From assembly GCA_015227615.1 (NCBI GenBank), contig JAALGZ010000004.1, positions 2,167,567-2,231,566 on the forward strand: DNA of 64,000 nucleotides, written 5' to 3'. Below are positions 36,401 to 51,400 of the stretch, in pieces (position 1 is the first letter of the stretch; every line of letters starts with the position of its first letter). The notes below the pieces were generated by a model that made no database searches, was not told the origin of the DNA, and was given only the letters and a program-made list of their open reading frames with translations. The position numbers were made by a program, and so were the translations under genes. The stretch is from Labyrinthula sp. Ha (Eukaryota; Sar; Bigyra; Labyrinthulida; Labyrinthulaceae).

Positions 36401-39400
36401 CGCGATAGTGTATTCAAAAGCTTATTTGAAAAATGCGAAGTGTTATCTGTAATCAATGTAAATTTGTCGGCAAAATCAAGGTGTACACACCATTACATAA
36501 TTACATCACACATACTCTGTGAAGTAGGGCTATCCTCAAGGAGAAACATCTTATTCCATGTATTTGAATCTATGAGTGCTATCAAGTACCCATATTTATT
36601 GATATATAGATAATGATCAGATCCCACGAATAATCTGAATAAATATCTTAAGATGCAAACTTTGTAAAACTTTTGTAATGTCAGTGACTTAGGTAGTTAG
36701 GTAAATTAACGTATATATTCGAATAACTAGAAATGGCTAAACCATCAATAATCACCGTGTGAAATATCTCTTGTTTTTATCTCCAGTCGCTTAAGATAAA
36801 AACTCGTCTAATAAGCTTGGAAAATCACCTGCAATTTAGACAGCGTCTTCTAAAAGACTTCAACAAGGTGTATAAATTCCTCATATTTAGATCCTGAAAG
36901 TAATACTTCTGTAGTAACTTCTTTTCACCTAACTTTGTTGGAATTAACATGAAAAACGTGCATCAATACGATTATTTGAGTCACCATGTCCTTCACAGTT
37001 ACTAGATACCATTTGTATAATACAGCCTTCATCAAAAGCTACCTATCCCAGTATATCCCCAGGTAGTTTCTTCTGCTTTTCCTTCAATTTGGTATCCTTT
37101 ATGCACTCAATGCTATGTTAAATATAAAAAAAGATAAAAATGATATATTTTTTCCATGAAATTAGAGTAAAAAGATATCAGCGTAATCAGGACGTATGGG
37201 ACTCCACCGTGCTCTAAGTTTGCGTCTACCAAGTCTTGTCTCTCCCTCGTTCTTTGGTCTTATTGCTGGATACTGATATGTTCTTTGCAGAGTTGAATTT
37301 TGCGTTGGTAACGATCTCATCTTTATTATATCGGTGGTCACTAATCTTTGTTTCTGTATTTCCTCATAGGAACTCTGCAACTCGGTAATTGAATAGAAGG
37401 TTGCTCCATAGCTTATGTATATCCAATGTTGGTCTTCATCCGCTAAACTTTAATATTCATAAGTTATTTATTCATCACGGAGCTCTACATATATTAGCTT
37501 CAACCTATAAACTATGATATTACCTGCTTGTTTTCCCATTCTATTAATATTTCTGAGACAAAGTTGTCTCTGGCTGATAAATAAAAAAAACGTTTCTCCA
37601 ACATTTTGAAGGATCACTATCCAGTGAAAAAACCTAAACAACTAGATTATATTCTCATTTTCATTCGTCAAGAAAATTGAGAGAAAACTTGATGATTCGT
37701 GTAGACGAATATCCTTCCAATGTGACAGCGCAATAAAAAATCAGCGCGGTCGAAACTATATATAATAGGGTATAGTTCCTTGAACCCAATATTTCATCTC
37801 ACTTCATTGTTATTAAAATATTAAAAGACGAATAAGAGTGGTTTAGGCTTTAGACTTTTGACACCTTCAGGCATGTTTGTAAGTATATCTAGGGACATCT
37901 TCAAACCCCATATAGTCACATATGCGTCCACAAATAGTAAAACTGGTATCTGGTTCTCATAGCAAAATAAAAAATGTTGTAAAGCCTCGACCGTTGAATT
38001 CTTTAGCCTCAGAAAAGAGTTACCCAATTCCCCATTCTATTCCATTGTTTCTTTTTTTCCTCGATATCAATAACCTATAACCCCCCCAGAATAACATTTG
38101 TAGCAAACTGTTGCTTTATTTCTGCTAGTGAAAATATATTAGGCGCGGGATAGTTATCTACTTAAGTAAACCATCTGATATAATTTATGTCTGAAAATGA
38201 GTTTTAGCAAATCAATAACTTATTGATGAGAATCGGGAGAAGAATTCAAATCAATAGATCCTATTTCTCCTCCATACCAAATAGTTGATGCTTCCAGAAA
38301 TGTACACTTTTCAAATAGAATTTAACTTTCTCCATTAAGTGTTCTTCATAATATCTACCAGTAAGATAGAGAAGATCAAAAAAAATCTTCATAAATGAAT
38401 AAGTCATCAAGTCAGGCAACCACTCCATTCTTGGGACTCCAAGAGTAGAGTACATTGTCTCCGTCGATTATTTGATTTGTGACTCGCTTGGGCTATAACA
38501 CAAAGGAGTTGCACAAACCCATATGAACCCACTCACTCTGTGTAGTGAACGATTGGTAAATAACATAAATAAATTTCTATGTGCTTCTCTCATATGCAAG
38601 AAATTAAGTCCCGATATGATATCAAATGTCAAATAGAAATTCGATCCCTTGAGCGAAAAGGTTTATCTTTCATATTAAGGAATATTTCTGAAAGTTTTTA
38701 CAGTGATAACACTTAGACATATCATATTTGCGACCATGTGATATCTATTGAAGAAATTTTCGTTCTTCCACTTCGTGTTATCCAGAATCGAAAAAAAGTT
38801 CCAGTCCGGTGGAAATTCTAACTTCTTTAGGGCCACAAAAAATGATGACTCAAATTGGATTATGTGTCTCACTGCATATTTTCGTTTGTATGGGAGCTGT
38901 AAACATGTGTTTCCAAATTCTTCGACATCAGAAGCCTGATGGTAACTATCGCCATGCATGATTGGGGACTCTCTATAAGCCCGACCTCAATAGATGTTGG
39001 TATACTCATAGTAGCATTGGATAGTATAAACCCCTAGCGGCCATATACCTGCTAACTCTGTCTTCCAAGATATCTTCTTAATTTAACGACAGTAAGCTTT
39101 CAGTCATCTTAAAATACAGTGCATCTAATATTGAAATTTTTTCTTCACTAAGTTTGATACATCCCTCGCTAATACCGAACTTCTCTAATTTGTATGGGAT
39201 ATTGTCGAGCACAGCCGAGATCCTTATCGAATTCACTTTACATATCTTTCTACCTCTTTAAAATGAGATAGCCTTATTTTTTTCCACGTTACTGGGTTTT
39301 TAGAAGATAGTTTCAATATGCTCCGCTTATTCAAGATAAATTTCTTGAGACTAGTTTTTGTGATACATTCATTCATATCCTTTCAGGCTGATATTACTCT

Positions 39401-41898
39401 AGTTTTTAGACGCAGTGAAAGTGGTAGACCAGTTGATTCAAAATAAGTTGAATCGGATTATTGTAAATCTTTCTATCCAAAACATATTTATTCTTCTACA
39501 AGTGAAACCCTTTGGTTCTTATTTCATTTTCTATGTTTATAAGATATATAAAGGTTATATGAATAAAGAAAGCCTTCCATTATGAAAATAAACTTTTCTA
39601 TGATGTCTAGATACAAAGGAACCCATAAACATATACACCCACTTTGGCAAAAATATCAAAAACATTATTTTAGCTGAGTATAGAAAGGCTTCAAAACTAC
39701 AAACCCATACTTCAGCTTCTATGCCCTGAATTCCTTCTTTTTCTGCCAAAACAAAAACATTTTAAATATAGAGAAACATAAGTTTCCTGGCTTTAACAGT
39801 GAATGCATCCGTATACAGTTTCAATCTTTTAAACGCTGTGTATTCTTCCCTGGCCTAAGAATTTTAACATTGTTTTTGTTTTCATATTGTTTGTTTCTCT
39901 AGGATTTAGGATCTCTTTTCCAATCCAAGCTGAGGATGTATGCATCCAATGTATTTCCTGATGATAATATATCTCCAGTTGTGTATATCCACTAGAAATA
40001 AGTTTTTGCAATCCCAAGCCCAGTTTGTGTTCCTTTTGTTTGAAAATTATATTGGCCTTTACTATCTTTGCTACTTTTAGAGCCATTTTATCTCACAGCT
40101 CATTTTTTTAAAACAAATTTTTGATTGTACTTAACATAAATAAAAAAATCCATGATTTGTAATCTGGTGATGTTTCTATCTTTCCCAATATCAGCTAACT
40201 CCTTTACATCTATGTATTTCTTCGTAAGACATTCCCTGTACTATCAACATGAGCTGAGTAGTTTCCATTTACAATTTAAAAAAAAATATTCTTATAATCC
40301 AGAAGATATTTTGGAAACATTTATTTATAGCTCTTTTATTACTATTCATATCTTTATTACTCCCTGTTGTATATCCACAATTCATTTTTCATCTCCACTT
40401 ATAGCTTTGGGGACGCCACTTCCAGCGATTAAACCATATTAGGTGACATGTTTTTTTTTACTTTCCATACTGTGATCATTTTCTCGGCTTATTTTGCAAC
40501 ATAACCAAAGAACGATTGTTGAGGCTGTAAAGTAGCTATTAATAGTGTATGCTGAAAATTTTTGCGTGAGTTATGACCAAAATAATTACTATTCTATTTT
40601 TTTCTCTGTTCTCGTTTTCTACAATTAAATATTGCAATGTCGGGTTTGTCTAAACAAAAAATATAGAATTATTTCTACGCGCTTACTTTCTTTAATAGAA
40701 ACTTGAAGTCTATCTCCAATAAAAGCAAAATCTTATTATTATTAATAATAATCTTGAACTTGGATAAATGGTGTTTCAGATATTCTAATTTCTTATCTTT
40801 GTTCTCTATATTAACAATCATTTAATTAAAACTCATAAATGTATCATTGGTCAAGAAATAAGTAATTTTTATGGTAAGAATATTCATCTTATTCTTTAGG
40901 TAAACTAATAGAAAGTTTGAAATGAACTTCTTAGTTAAGTCCTCTAACATTGAGTGCAAAAAAAAACTGGATAGTTAGCAATCCAGTTCTGACATTTGCA
41001 TTCTGCAAAGCTTGCAGATACTTCTAAGAAATAAATTTCTCTTATCTTCTACTGAAAATTTGTTGCTAGTTTTTGACTATAAAGTATAAGTTTCTCAAGA
41101 TTCAAGATCAAAAGCCGTGGTTCCAGCACAAGAGATAAATTTCCTTTTGGTGTGTGCTGACTTCAACTCGCTGCAATCAGAATAAAATACTGAAAATTTT
41201 CACTATTTTCAAACTATCGACTTATGAGCAGATTTCCTGGATACATCATTCACCTTCCTTTTGTTTGTCACTTTATTCTGCTCGACCTCTTTATAATTAG
41301 TTTCCTTAACATCTTTCGTAGAAAGGTTAGTCAGGATGGGTTATATTAGCTATTAAGATATCACAAATTTTTCAAGGAAGTTAGTTGTCTTTGTTTGACA
41401 AGAACAAGCTGTTTTTATAGAGAATTTTTCTTTGTTCTATGTCTTTATTTCTCGTTCCTTTTATTTTATTGGTATCTGATATTTTCGTAGAAGATTTGTC
41501 AAATTTATTATCTCAAAGTTGTATAAGACATGGAAATACGATATCATCCATATTCTTCCTTTTTTGTTTTTTATCCTTTGATTTAATCATCTCTTTGATT
41601 TCGGTGTTTGAGAATTTGATTGCGGATCTTGGTAACTTGGATTTTTGATTTTTTTAGATTGATTTTTGTTCTTGAGTAGTATATTTTTGTTAAGATACAT
41701 TGTCATTCAACTGTAATTTCTTTTTTCTTGCAAAAAAGACTGTATTCGAATAATGAATAGGCTATTTTTTTTTCTTAAATCAGATTATTTCATTTACAGA
41801 TAAGCACATGAATTATAAACAGGTTTTTTTTATTTCAGAGTAACCATGTATATTATATATATATATTCCTTAGTGCAATATATAATATTCGGGCACTA
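33474..41898 (-). mobile_element. Fossil Ty3/gypsy-like LTR element, right-arm copy
   Basis: Mirror image of the fossil at 1-8,440, with LTR-like ends at about 33,470-33,620 and 41,750-41,898. Protein-like parts appear in the same order and at matching distances. It is broken and was duplicated together with the arm rather than inserted independently. Confidence 0.75.
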
Positions 41899-44800
41899 TG
41901 CAACATGTTTTTATGTAGATTGCATTTACTAGGAATAGGGAAAATATGATACAGACCTAGATAAGCATTATCAAGGTTTATGCAAACAAAAGTCAGACCT
42001 ATGATAGTGACATAAAATAATTAAATACGGGGAAGAATTTCAATTAGTTAATAGTTAAAGAATTCATTTAATTAACTTTCCTGTGTGAATTAAATTACTT
42101 CAACTACGTAAAGTTACATCCAGAGCTGAAAGATAATAAAACATATAATTGGTATGTGCATTATTTTAGAGAGAAAATTATTAGAAGGGTCATGAATTTT
42201 GAGTATGGTTAATTAAATATATGTTGACTAAAACAATAAAAATGTTAGTAAATCACCAACATTCAAATTTTATAGTGACTCATCAACATATTTTAATTAC
42301 ATCAGCAAGAACATATATTTACTCAACTTTTTAATACCACTTCATCATTTTTAAAGAACTTTCAAATATTGTTCAAAATGGTGCACAGCGGTCTTGTTTT
42401 TACATATATTTTCCTGTAAAAAGTTACTGGATAAAAATAAATCGACATTTTATGCGCATAAATGAAAATTTCTACTCAAGAAATACTTTTTTTTTAAAGG
42501 AACCAGAAGAAATAAAAGTTTTCTGGCTATATTTACGTTTAATGTTAGCAATTAAGTCAAAAATCTCTAAGAATTATTTCATAAACGTCATCAGCCACTT
42601 ATAATATTTGCCCTGAAACAGAAAAATATAATTTGGATCTTAACCTTACAGTATTTTGTTTATGCCTCTATAGAGGTCGTATACTAAGCAGACTTTTCTA
42701 GAGAAGTTGCCTAAGTATTAGGTGTAAGAGTTGGTTGTGTGGTAACTTTGAAACTATGCCGACATTATACAAAAAATAATCGTGTTGGTTTTTTATATTA
42801 CACTAAAATAGCCATTACTAATTGGTGAAAACATTTGAATATAGAACAATATCAGCTATCAGAGCTGGAAGCTTTTTTTTAAATTAGTAAACTGTTTGCA
42901 GAATATAGAACTCTTTCCTAAAAAGAAATCTCGTAGGCAGTTCAAAGTCCGTAAAGTGAAGTTTACGGATTCTGTAGGATTGAATTAATTCAATTGAAAA
43001 ACCTCTAAAAATCTTACTAAGTCTTAATCTCATAACTTCTGGAAAATAAATGAGTAAAAGAACTTTATTTATAATCTTACAAAAATCACTTTTAAAATCA
43101 CTAAATTAGGATTCTTAATATTGACGACTATAATAATATACAGAGCAATAGACACCCCATGCATACCGAAGAGAAATACTATTACTTCAAAAGCTAAAAA
43201 AGGAAAAAGGAAATATTAACAAAATGAAAATTGCAACGCAAGTCTAATCCTACTTAGTAAATTTTTAAAATTGGATAGAGATGTAAATAGAATTTTACTT
43301 CACTCTCTCAAATGAATTAAAATGAAGTTAAACGAAAATATATTTATTTCTAGCAATTTATCGACATATGATCAGATTGTTCACAGTTGTGAATGGGATA
43401 TCAGTCGGACTCTAAATTCAAAAAGACATTAGCCATTAAGCTGCGACAAGGCTAATTAAAAAGCTAGGAAATTTGTAGATAATAGACAAACGAATTTACA
43501 AGGATGTAACAGAAATTCAAAATATCCACAACTCTAAAGAAAGTTCAATTCATTAAATCTCAAAAAACATCAAAATTCCACAATTCTTTCAGAGGCTTTT
43601 CAGAAGAATTTTTATGTACGTTCTATAATAATAATCGAAGTCCTTATAGTCATTGCAAAAATAAAAAAAAATAATTTTTTACCAAGTGAAGAAAATTGAA
43701 AATGCTCTTTAAATATCTCAGATAAAGTACCATAAATTATAAACAGAAAGATAAAAAAATATAGAGCTTTTAATATAGCAAAAATGGGTCTAAAATTTTC
43801 TACTACTTTAAAATTATACACATCTTTAGTAAAAAAGAAGTTAAATTGGACTCATAATCCTACAAACGAAATTAGTTGTTATACAGAATATTTAAACATC
43901 GCAAAACTGCTGCCCATAATATATTCGCATCTATTACCCAAAAGTTTCCATATTTTTAAACACACTTTATGGTTTATTTTTTTACGATTGGCAAAGTTAA
44001 AGTCGTACATCTTATTTTTGAATATCGCATTAACAGACAAAAAATCTTCTTTATTAAATAAGAGAAAGCTCTTAAATAGTCGAGTCCCAGATTTACAACA
44101 ATCTTTCTTACATAACACAATGTTTGGTTCATGTCCAGAAAAGTAACCGAACTAGTATAAAACAATAATTTTTTTTATTCCAATTCTAATATTCTGTTAG
44201 AGTGATTATCTTAAGATGGGTATTTACAAGGTAGGTTGTTATTACTAGTAATTTTTATACTAACTTTGAACATAGTTATGAAATATCTAAAGTATAGCAC
44301 CTTGGTGATTATATCAGTGAGTGGCTTCTTCTTAAATGCTTGTAATAAGGCGAGGAGTTTGTTTTAGTTTGGAAAATAAATGATCAATGCTTCAAATTGT
44401 TGAATGGACTAAATTGCTAAGTAAACTAATATTTTCCGCAAAAGAAGGTTATGAGGTAGAAGAGCTAGCAGATGAAGATATCTATGTTTTTACAATAACA
44501 CATTGTGTGCATTATGCTATGTTTAATGAAGTTAAAATTTGCTACAAAAGACTCGGGATAAAGTTTTTCTGACAGTGTGTGTAATCGCGATGGCAAATGT
44601 CATTTAATCACTTGTCATACTAAAGAGTCACCCAAACAGATGCAATAGTTTCTGAAAATCTTATTGAAATGACCGGAGTAGTCGCATAACCAATAAAAAC
44701 CTAAATATTTGGTTTTTATCACGGTTATACAGATATATCGGTTAACAGTACACCCTAGAACGTCGATTTAGACAAACTAATCTAGAAAGTATATATACTT

Positions 44801-47800
44801 ATATATACTGGCATCTATTTAATAATATTATTATGTAAAGATAGTCACAAAGTAATAATGTCATGTGGGTTTTCTTAGATACGAGTCTCATAGCCTTGTT
44901 AGTTAACCCGAAGATAAAATAATCGACTAGAATTCTTATACTTTGCCAGGGAAAGTAAAATCGGTGCTAAATCAATTCTAGCTAAAGGAAACGAATATTT
45001 TACCCCATTAATTGGGTATCTATAATGTTTTCAGGGAGCTTAAATGAACAACAGAATCTGTGAGAAAGATCTGAAATATGGATAATCCAAATTATCTCAA
45101 ATTCAAAAAAAATCTGCTGCAATTTACCTAAAAAAAGATAAAATATTCTTAGCAGGTATTAGTTATTGATTCAGTATCAATTAGAAGCCAAAGGATACAG
45201 TTAGTTGAAGATGTCGCCAACCTTAAAAGAATTAGAAAAAATCATTAACTAAAAACATCATTTTTTAATATTACACATAGGATATGTATGAAGCTCACTC
45301 AATCAACCGAAGTTTACCTACCCGTTGGTATACCAAATTTTAAGTTGACCATTCGCTCCCATCAACTCCGATAACAAAGGAATAAACCACTGAAAAATTC
45401 TTGTTTATTTTTTTTTCTAACATTGCTTCTGGTACCGAAAGGATATAATAGAATATTTTCAGCAAAAATTCAGTTCCATGAATGTATATAACATCTTTCT
45501 CTCATACTATAGCTGAATAAAGTATACCCAAAAAAATCTAAATAAATTAGTAAAAACAAAAAAATATTAATAGATGCAAAATTTTTGGTAGATAAAAAAT
45601 CAATAACTTAAAGGCTTGTATTAGTCATAAGTCTGGGATATCTGATCCCATATAAATCGAAACATTAGCGAGACCCAGAATCTCTTGATCACTTAAAATT
45701 AACAGTTCCAAAAAAACTGATCAAAATTTTGAAAGCATAACAAGAAAAGTTTAGTAGGATTAATATCATCTTAAAAAACCACGCTTCAACTATGTTTATT
45801 ATCGTCAAATGTTCAACTAAGCTAATCTTCTCAGTTCATCTTGTTAATATATTTCTTATATTTGGTATTTCCGGGTTAACACATACTTAGGGGAAGCTGT
45901 TTTATTTGAAATAAACAAAACCCTGGTTCATATATTTCTACAGTGTAACAACCTTTTATTTTTTACCAAGTTTAATAGTTATGAATGATGGAACTATTAC
46001 ATATATTCGGTATTTGAGAAAATTTGTTACTTGTCATTTGACATCATGCTTATGATAGATACAACGACTCTTTCAGTAGGAGTATTGTTAATAAAATTAG
46101 TAGGGTTAACGGAAAAGATAGTTGAAAAAATGAATATACAAGGAGATAAACGTAATCAAATAGTGGTAAAATACGAGCTGATAAGAATATGGAAATTGAA
46201 AAGAATAATTTAAGTGTATCATTAGTGCCTGTACAATTAGTTTAATAGACCACAAGAGTGGTATATAACTAAGTGCAAAAACCAGAACTAAATTTGAATT
46301 AGAATGTGAACTTACTTTACCGGAACGTAATTATTTCTTCTTATTTTTATTGATTCATTATGTTTATTCTAAAACTATTTTTATCGAGTATAGAAATTAT
46401 GAATTATTTTTTAATACGGGGCTGTGACATATAAAGTTGAAATATGTATTCAAAATATTATTTACATGTATAAAGTCGTAACAGAGAAATCAAAAAAACA
46501 AGTTGTTAGATTTCATCTATATGAATACAGAGGCATTTAGTTCAGAAATAATATATATGGAAGTTTTAAGTCCTTCATGAGAAAGATATTGATTGAAATA
46601 TGACTATTCGTAGCGTTAATAATATAAAAAGGCTACCAAATGTAATCAATTAATCTCATCACACACTCTGGAATAGCATTTATGTACGCTAACATAATTT
46701 ACGCCATTGTTTCGAGTGTACCAAGAACTTAACTTCCAAAAAATTAGTAATAAAAAACAAGAGCTAAAAACAAAATAAAAAAGGAAGCTCTGCTACAAAA
46801 TACGAAGGGAGAGGGGAAGTCCAGGATTAAAATGTTAATATAAAGTAAGTTCGGGATCAACGGGCAAAAAAGAAAAGTTCAGGATCAACAGGTAAGAAGA
46901 ATAGAAGTTTATTATCAAGCTGCATTCAATATTAAAATGCCCAATGTCTCATCAAAGACACACAAACTTTAATTTTAACACGAATTTAAACATTCTTAAT
47001 TTTTTATTTAAAATTAGGTTTGTTAAAATCTTAAGCACATTAGTCAAGTACAATTTTTTTAAAGTTTTATGAATACTTAAGCGGATCTATGTTGACGATA
47101 TTTAAAAATTCGTGAACCAACTCTCTATCATCATTAAGTACCGAATGGGGAAAGAAGGCCGTCTTGTGAACTATTTTAAAGGCATTGGAACATCAAAGCC
47201 CCTTACCCTGCTATGCTAGGGTAAAACAACTGTATATTTCCCTGCTTTTTTTTAGTTAAACTACTTGAGTACTATCTTCTAGTAAACTTCAAATATCCTT
47301 AGCCCTCTATATTTGTCTAACAATGGGTTGGAATTTATAGTATTGGGCTTTAGAGTTCAGCTATTAATCTACTGGTAGCTTTCATGGAATTACACTAATA
47401 ATTCCTAGTGGTACACCTTGTTCAAATCCACATAAAACCCTTAACTAAATGGTGACCCAAATTACACCAATGTAAAAAGGTTAGGTTTCATCCAAGTCAT
47501 CAGAAATATATTAAATAGCTTCAACAAGCTGTTCTTTATTTCTTCAGACTACGGAGAAATTTTTGTGTTCAAGGGTATGTGTCGGATTAGATTTATTGAT
47601 GATGTAATTTTAGTTTGTAACTGAGTTTTTTTTCTAATTTAAAAAGCTTCGAATACTATTTTTATTGAATCATTATGTATATTTTGCAGTATTGTTGACT
47701 TCGCAATCATGGCATTAGGCCAACAAAATGAGAAAAAATGGTTTCATTTTCTTCTCATAGTAAAGCCTTTAGGAGATTGAGCATATATAGCCAAGATTAC

Positions 47801-47999
47801 CCCATCTATGTAATACTTCTGCACAATATGGACCATGTGTTAAAGTTTTTCTGTGTTGATAAAATAATATAAATAGATCACTAGCGTCAGAACCATGTGC
47901 TTCGAGTTAGTGTCGATAAGTACTTGACTATCAAAATAAAATCATAATAGCACGATATGAAGCAAAATATGTTGAAATAAGTTTGTTTTGGTTTGTAAA
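41899..47999. other. AT-rich gene-poor DNA with a possible LTR-element scrap
   Basis: No intact gene. A frame at about 46,031-46,213 (plus) has spacing reminiscent of retroelement RNase H (MIDTTTLSVGVLL, then KRNQIVVKYELIRIWKLKR), suggesting an old Ty3/gypsy scrap in the 44.4-46.3 kb area. At about 46,848-46,905 there are two imperfect 28-bp tandem copies around GTTC(A/G)GGATCAAC(A/G)GG. Short open frames near 43.8 and 44.4 kb look like chance. Confidence 0.4.
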
Positions 48000-48430
48000 T
48001 ATAAAATAAAGAGCTGATGTTATAACCTCTAGTAAATGAAATATAAAGATAGAAATGTGTTGAGCGGGTGAGGTATAATTGAACCTTTGTTGAGAGCCAA
48101 GCGGATCTCTTGTGGGCAAAAATGAGGTTTATGTAAAATTGATATTTGATTAAAGGAAGTTGTATTTATAAGAATTAAATATCATTGATAGTTGAGAAAG
48201 TAGTTGGTAATGTCATTTTGAATATAACGGAAGATAAAAAAAATGATGACGTGGTTTGGTAAAATATGGTTCGGAAAATGATAAAACACAAACTGTAGCT
48301 TGCTGAATATCGCTTTTTGTAAGCTTTTAAGTCTTTTCTTATTGATAGAAGAACTTAACAAGAGTTTTTAACAACCAAGAAGAAAAGGCATTTAATCAGA
48401 TCAAGAAGTTTAATTGAGATCTGGACGTAT
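48000..48430. repeat. Dispersed repeat, copy A
   Basis: Similar in the same orientation to 60,895-61,497. Shared landmarks are GAACCTTTGTTG.GAGCCAAG, GATGACGTG, and TGATAGAAGAA followed by AAGAAGTT.AATTGAGA. Copy B has about 170 extra bases in the middle. It could be an LTR or a non-autonomous element; no terminal structure is clear. Confidence 0.65.
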
Positions 48431-51400
48431 TTAAAAAATGAAAGAGATATATTTCGGGTTTTCTTATAGTTTTTCTTTTTAAGTTTTTTTATCTTTCAAA
48501 ACCAAGATTATTTGAAACCTCTCTAAATGACATATTTGTCCTAGCCTTTTTCTATAATGATTTTAGATAGTTGTGCTTTGCTATTTCACCAGGTGCCTAT
48601 ATAATTATAGTATATTGAATTTCTTTAGAAATTTTAATGGGATTGATCCTAACTCAAATATTAAGAATACTTTTCAATGGTGATTTTCTGAATTCTTTTT
48701 TATTTGTTACTACATGAGCCATCATTATTTTATTAACACATTCTCAATTTCAATACCATGGATTTCGGCTGTTTCAATAAAGTTACCGACATTCACACGA
48801 CCCCTTTAGAAATTTTTTAAAATATCTTTACCGGTATTATAACTTTCATTTTGCAAATATTCTAGTATCAATAGTCTATAGTTTGATAGGTTAAAAAATA
48901 AAATATGATAAAACGTGTCTAAATTTAATAAATCCCGCAAGAATCATATTTTCGTAATTTGGATTGAATCACTTATGGTATAAATTGCTTCATAGAGCTG
49001 GTGAAACTAGATAAATTGAGAGCTAGCAAAAATTGTTTTATTATATCTTTGCGTTGTTCTATCCTTGGATATTAAAATTCTTGTTTGAATTGCTTTATTG
49101 CTTGGCAATAGACTCTCAATACCCAATTTATATGATTTGCTATTTGTGGGTCATATCAAGCAAGATTTTTTTCAACTAGACATTATTCAAAGGCTGGAAG
49201 TTTCTTAATTCAATAGATCTAATGAAATCTAATATAGTCGATTAGAACTTACGAAGCTGATTTCATAATAGTAATTTGGAGAAAATTCATTTGATATTTT
49301 GGGCACAAGTACTAAATATTCGTCTATATATATCCTCTTAATATTACTTATGTAACTTATCAACATGCTTGGAGAATTATTAAGAATATATTATATAATT
49401 ATGGCCTCTATAGGGAACTCAATTTCAGAAAAAGTAAAAGAAAGAAGGAATATTATCAGTTGATTTTGTCAAAAATCTATTCAAGAAATTTTGCGATGAA
49501 CATTTTTTTGATTCCGTTTTAAAGTTCAGTTTATATTTGGTTTCAATTGTAAATACTACATTTACAACAAAATTCGCAGCGGGCATAATCACCCATCTGA
49601 TTATGAGAAAAAATCCAATGTTGAAACAAGGTCTTAGATAATACTTTCTAATGACGAGAGATATTTATTGATGAGTTTTGAATTCATAATACTTAACAAC
49701 TATTGCAAAGAGAAATTATTTCAACGCGACTTATATAAAAAATAAAACCTCATCTTCTGCGAGCGTGTATTGAATAAGGGAAATGAAATTTTCAGTTAAA
49801 ATGACAAAGTTATTTCTCTAATAGAATTTAGATTTAAATTAAAATTTTAAGTCGGATCATGAATATTTTTTACTTGAAATTGCCGTTTCATATTTGTCTT
49901 TCTTGTACATTTAAAGAAACTTAGTAAAGAGCATCTCTTCTGGTAGATTTTCTTTAAGTATGCTCTATCTAAAAGTAGAGAAAACATTTAGAAAAGTATA
50001 GTGGATATACATTCTGTCTGTTTTGAATATGCATTTTCTTAAGAATGAGATTTAAAACGGATAAAGTTTCAAATTACATCGTTTCTCTATAAGTGTAAGT
50101 TGCTATAACTAAATAGTATGTGGTTACGATAAACGGTGACATTAGAGCATTCAGAATTGTTCCGAGTATTTTTAATTTAAGTTTCTTTGGTACTAAATGT
50201 GCCTAAAAGTATTAGTACACTCTTCCTAGAGGCATTTCGCAAGTTAGCTAAGACACTCTTATTCAGACCTTACCAGCAAATTACCGGCGAGTTTTAGTCC
50301 AAATATAAAAATTCTGATTATTTAGATATTTTAAAAATAGAGGAGAATTTATAGAAGAAGATCTTACATTTAACATCAACAATGGATGCAGTGATTATAA
50401 GCACATCAAGGTATACATTCGAAATTCTCCCCTTATAATTTAAATCTCAGCTCAAAGATCTGTGGGATATCAAAGTGTTGTAAAAAGATAATCGTTCAGA
50501 ACATTTTTTTCTTACGTCAAATTTTCAGGACATAATGAATCAGGGTATTCTTCTTTAATGGAAAGAGTAATAGTAAATTGTTCAAAAAGTCAGAAACTGG
50601 CACTATATCAAGAATTAATGTATATATATATATATACGCGGAAAGATCGTCAACAGCATGGCTTCAACATGAAAACTATTAAGAAAATTCTTCAGTATAA
50701 TCAGCGAAACATAGAAAAGAGAGAGTATAATGCAATTACAATTTATAACCTCCCATCTTTAACCCGGGTAATAAAAATAACTTCTACCTCTGACATAATT
50801 GTTTCTTGGAACACATCGTACAAACATATTTCCATCATTTTTAACCGGTCAAGACATACTCTTTTTGTATGTATTTAATATTCCATGGAGATAATTCAAA
50901 GAATCCACTCTTTCTATATATCAATATGAGAGAGATTTAATTTCCTCCAAGAAATCATTAAAACAAAGAATAACATATATCACTTCCTCTATCCTAGATA
51001 AAAGATATTGGTAATCTAAATTCCGTCGTTATATGAGCCATATGGAGATAAGCAAGAGAGTTTATGTTCTGTTCACAAAGTGAAGAAGTTTCAAACCTGG
51101 TCATGTCAATGCTATACTACTCAAGGAACAGAAGTGTCGGGAACGATCTTGAATTTCTTCTTAAAATCATACCCAAAACTTACAACATGAGCATAAGAAC
51201 CACAGAATGTTGAACCAGTTAGCAACTGACTAAAATAAGCTGGAGGAGTATATAGAAAGAGGAGCAGACCCTGTCGTAGACATGTTACAGAAGAAAAAGA
51301 TCATAGCACATGAAACGACTTTTGACATTTTTCCAACAAAAAGTAATAAACCACGTCTTTTTATCACATTTGTTTCCATCAAACATATATTATTTCTATG

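Larger units (their letters stand above)
32858..41898. repeat. Outer right arm of the 42-kb palindrome
   Basis: Inverted partner of 1-8,760. Besides substitutions it has an extra 289-bp segment (33,185-33,473). It holds the mirror copy of the fossil LTR element (about 33,470-41,898, minus strand) with the same recognisable parts: MT-A70-like sequence near 33,690-34,120, integrase core near 36,150-36,630 and reverse transcriptase near 38,480-38,660. That copy is also broken by many changes. Confidence 0.92.

Noticed and set aside
43784-44146. 120-codon plus-strand frame
   Set aside because: AT-driven Leu/Lys/Phe/Ile composition and no motif or neighbour support; overlapping frames of similar length exist on the other strand.
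50558-50878. 106-codon frame
   Set aside because: Contains a YIYIYT stretch from a TA repeat and has no recognisable domain; likely chance.
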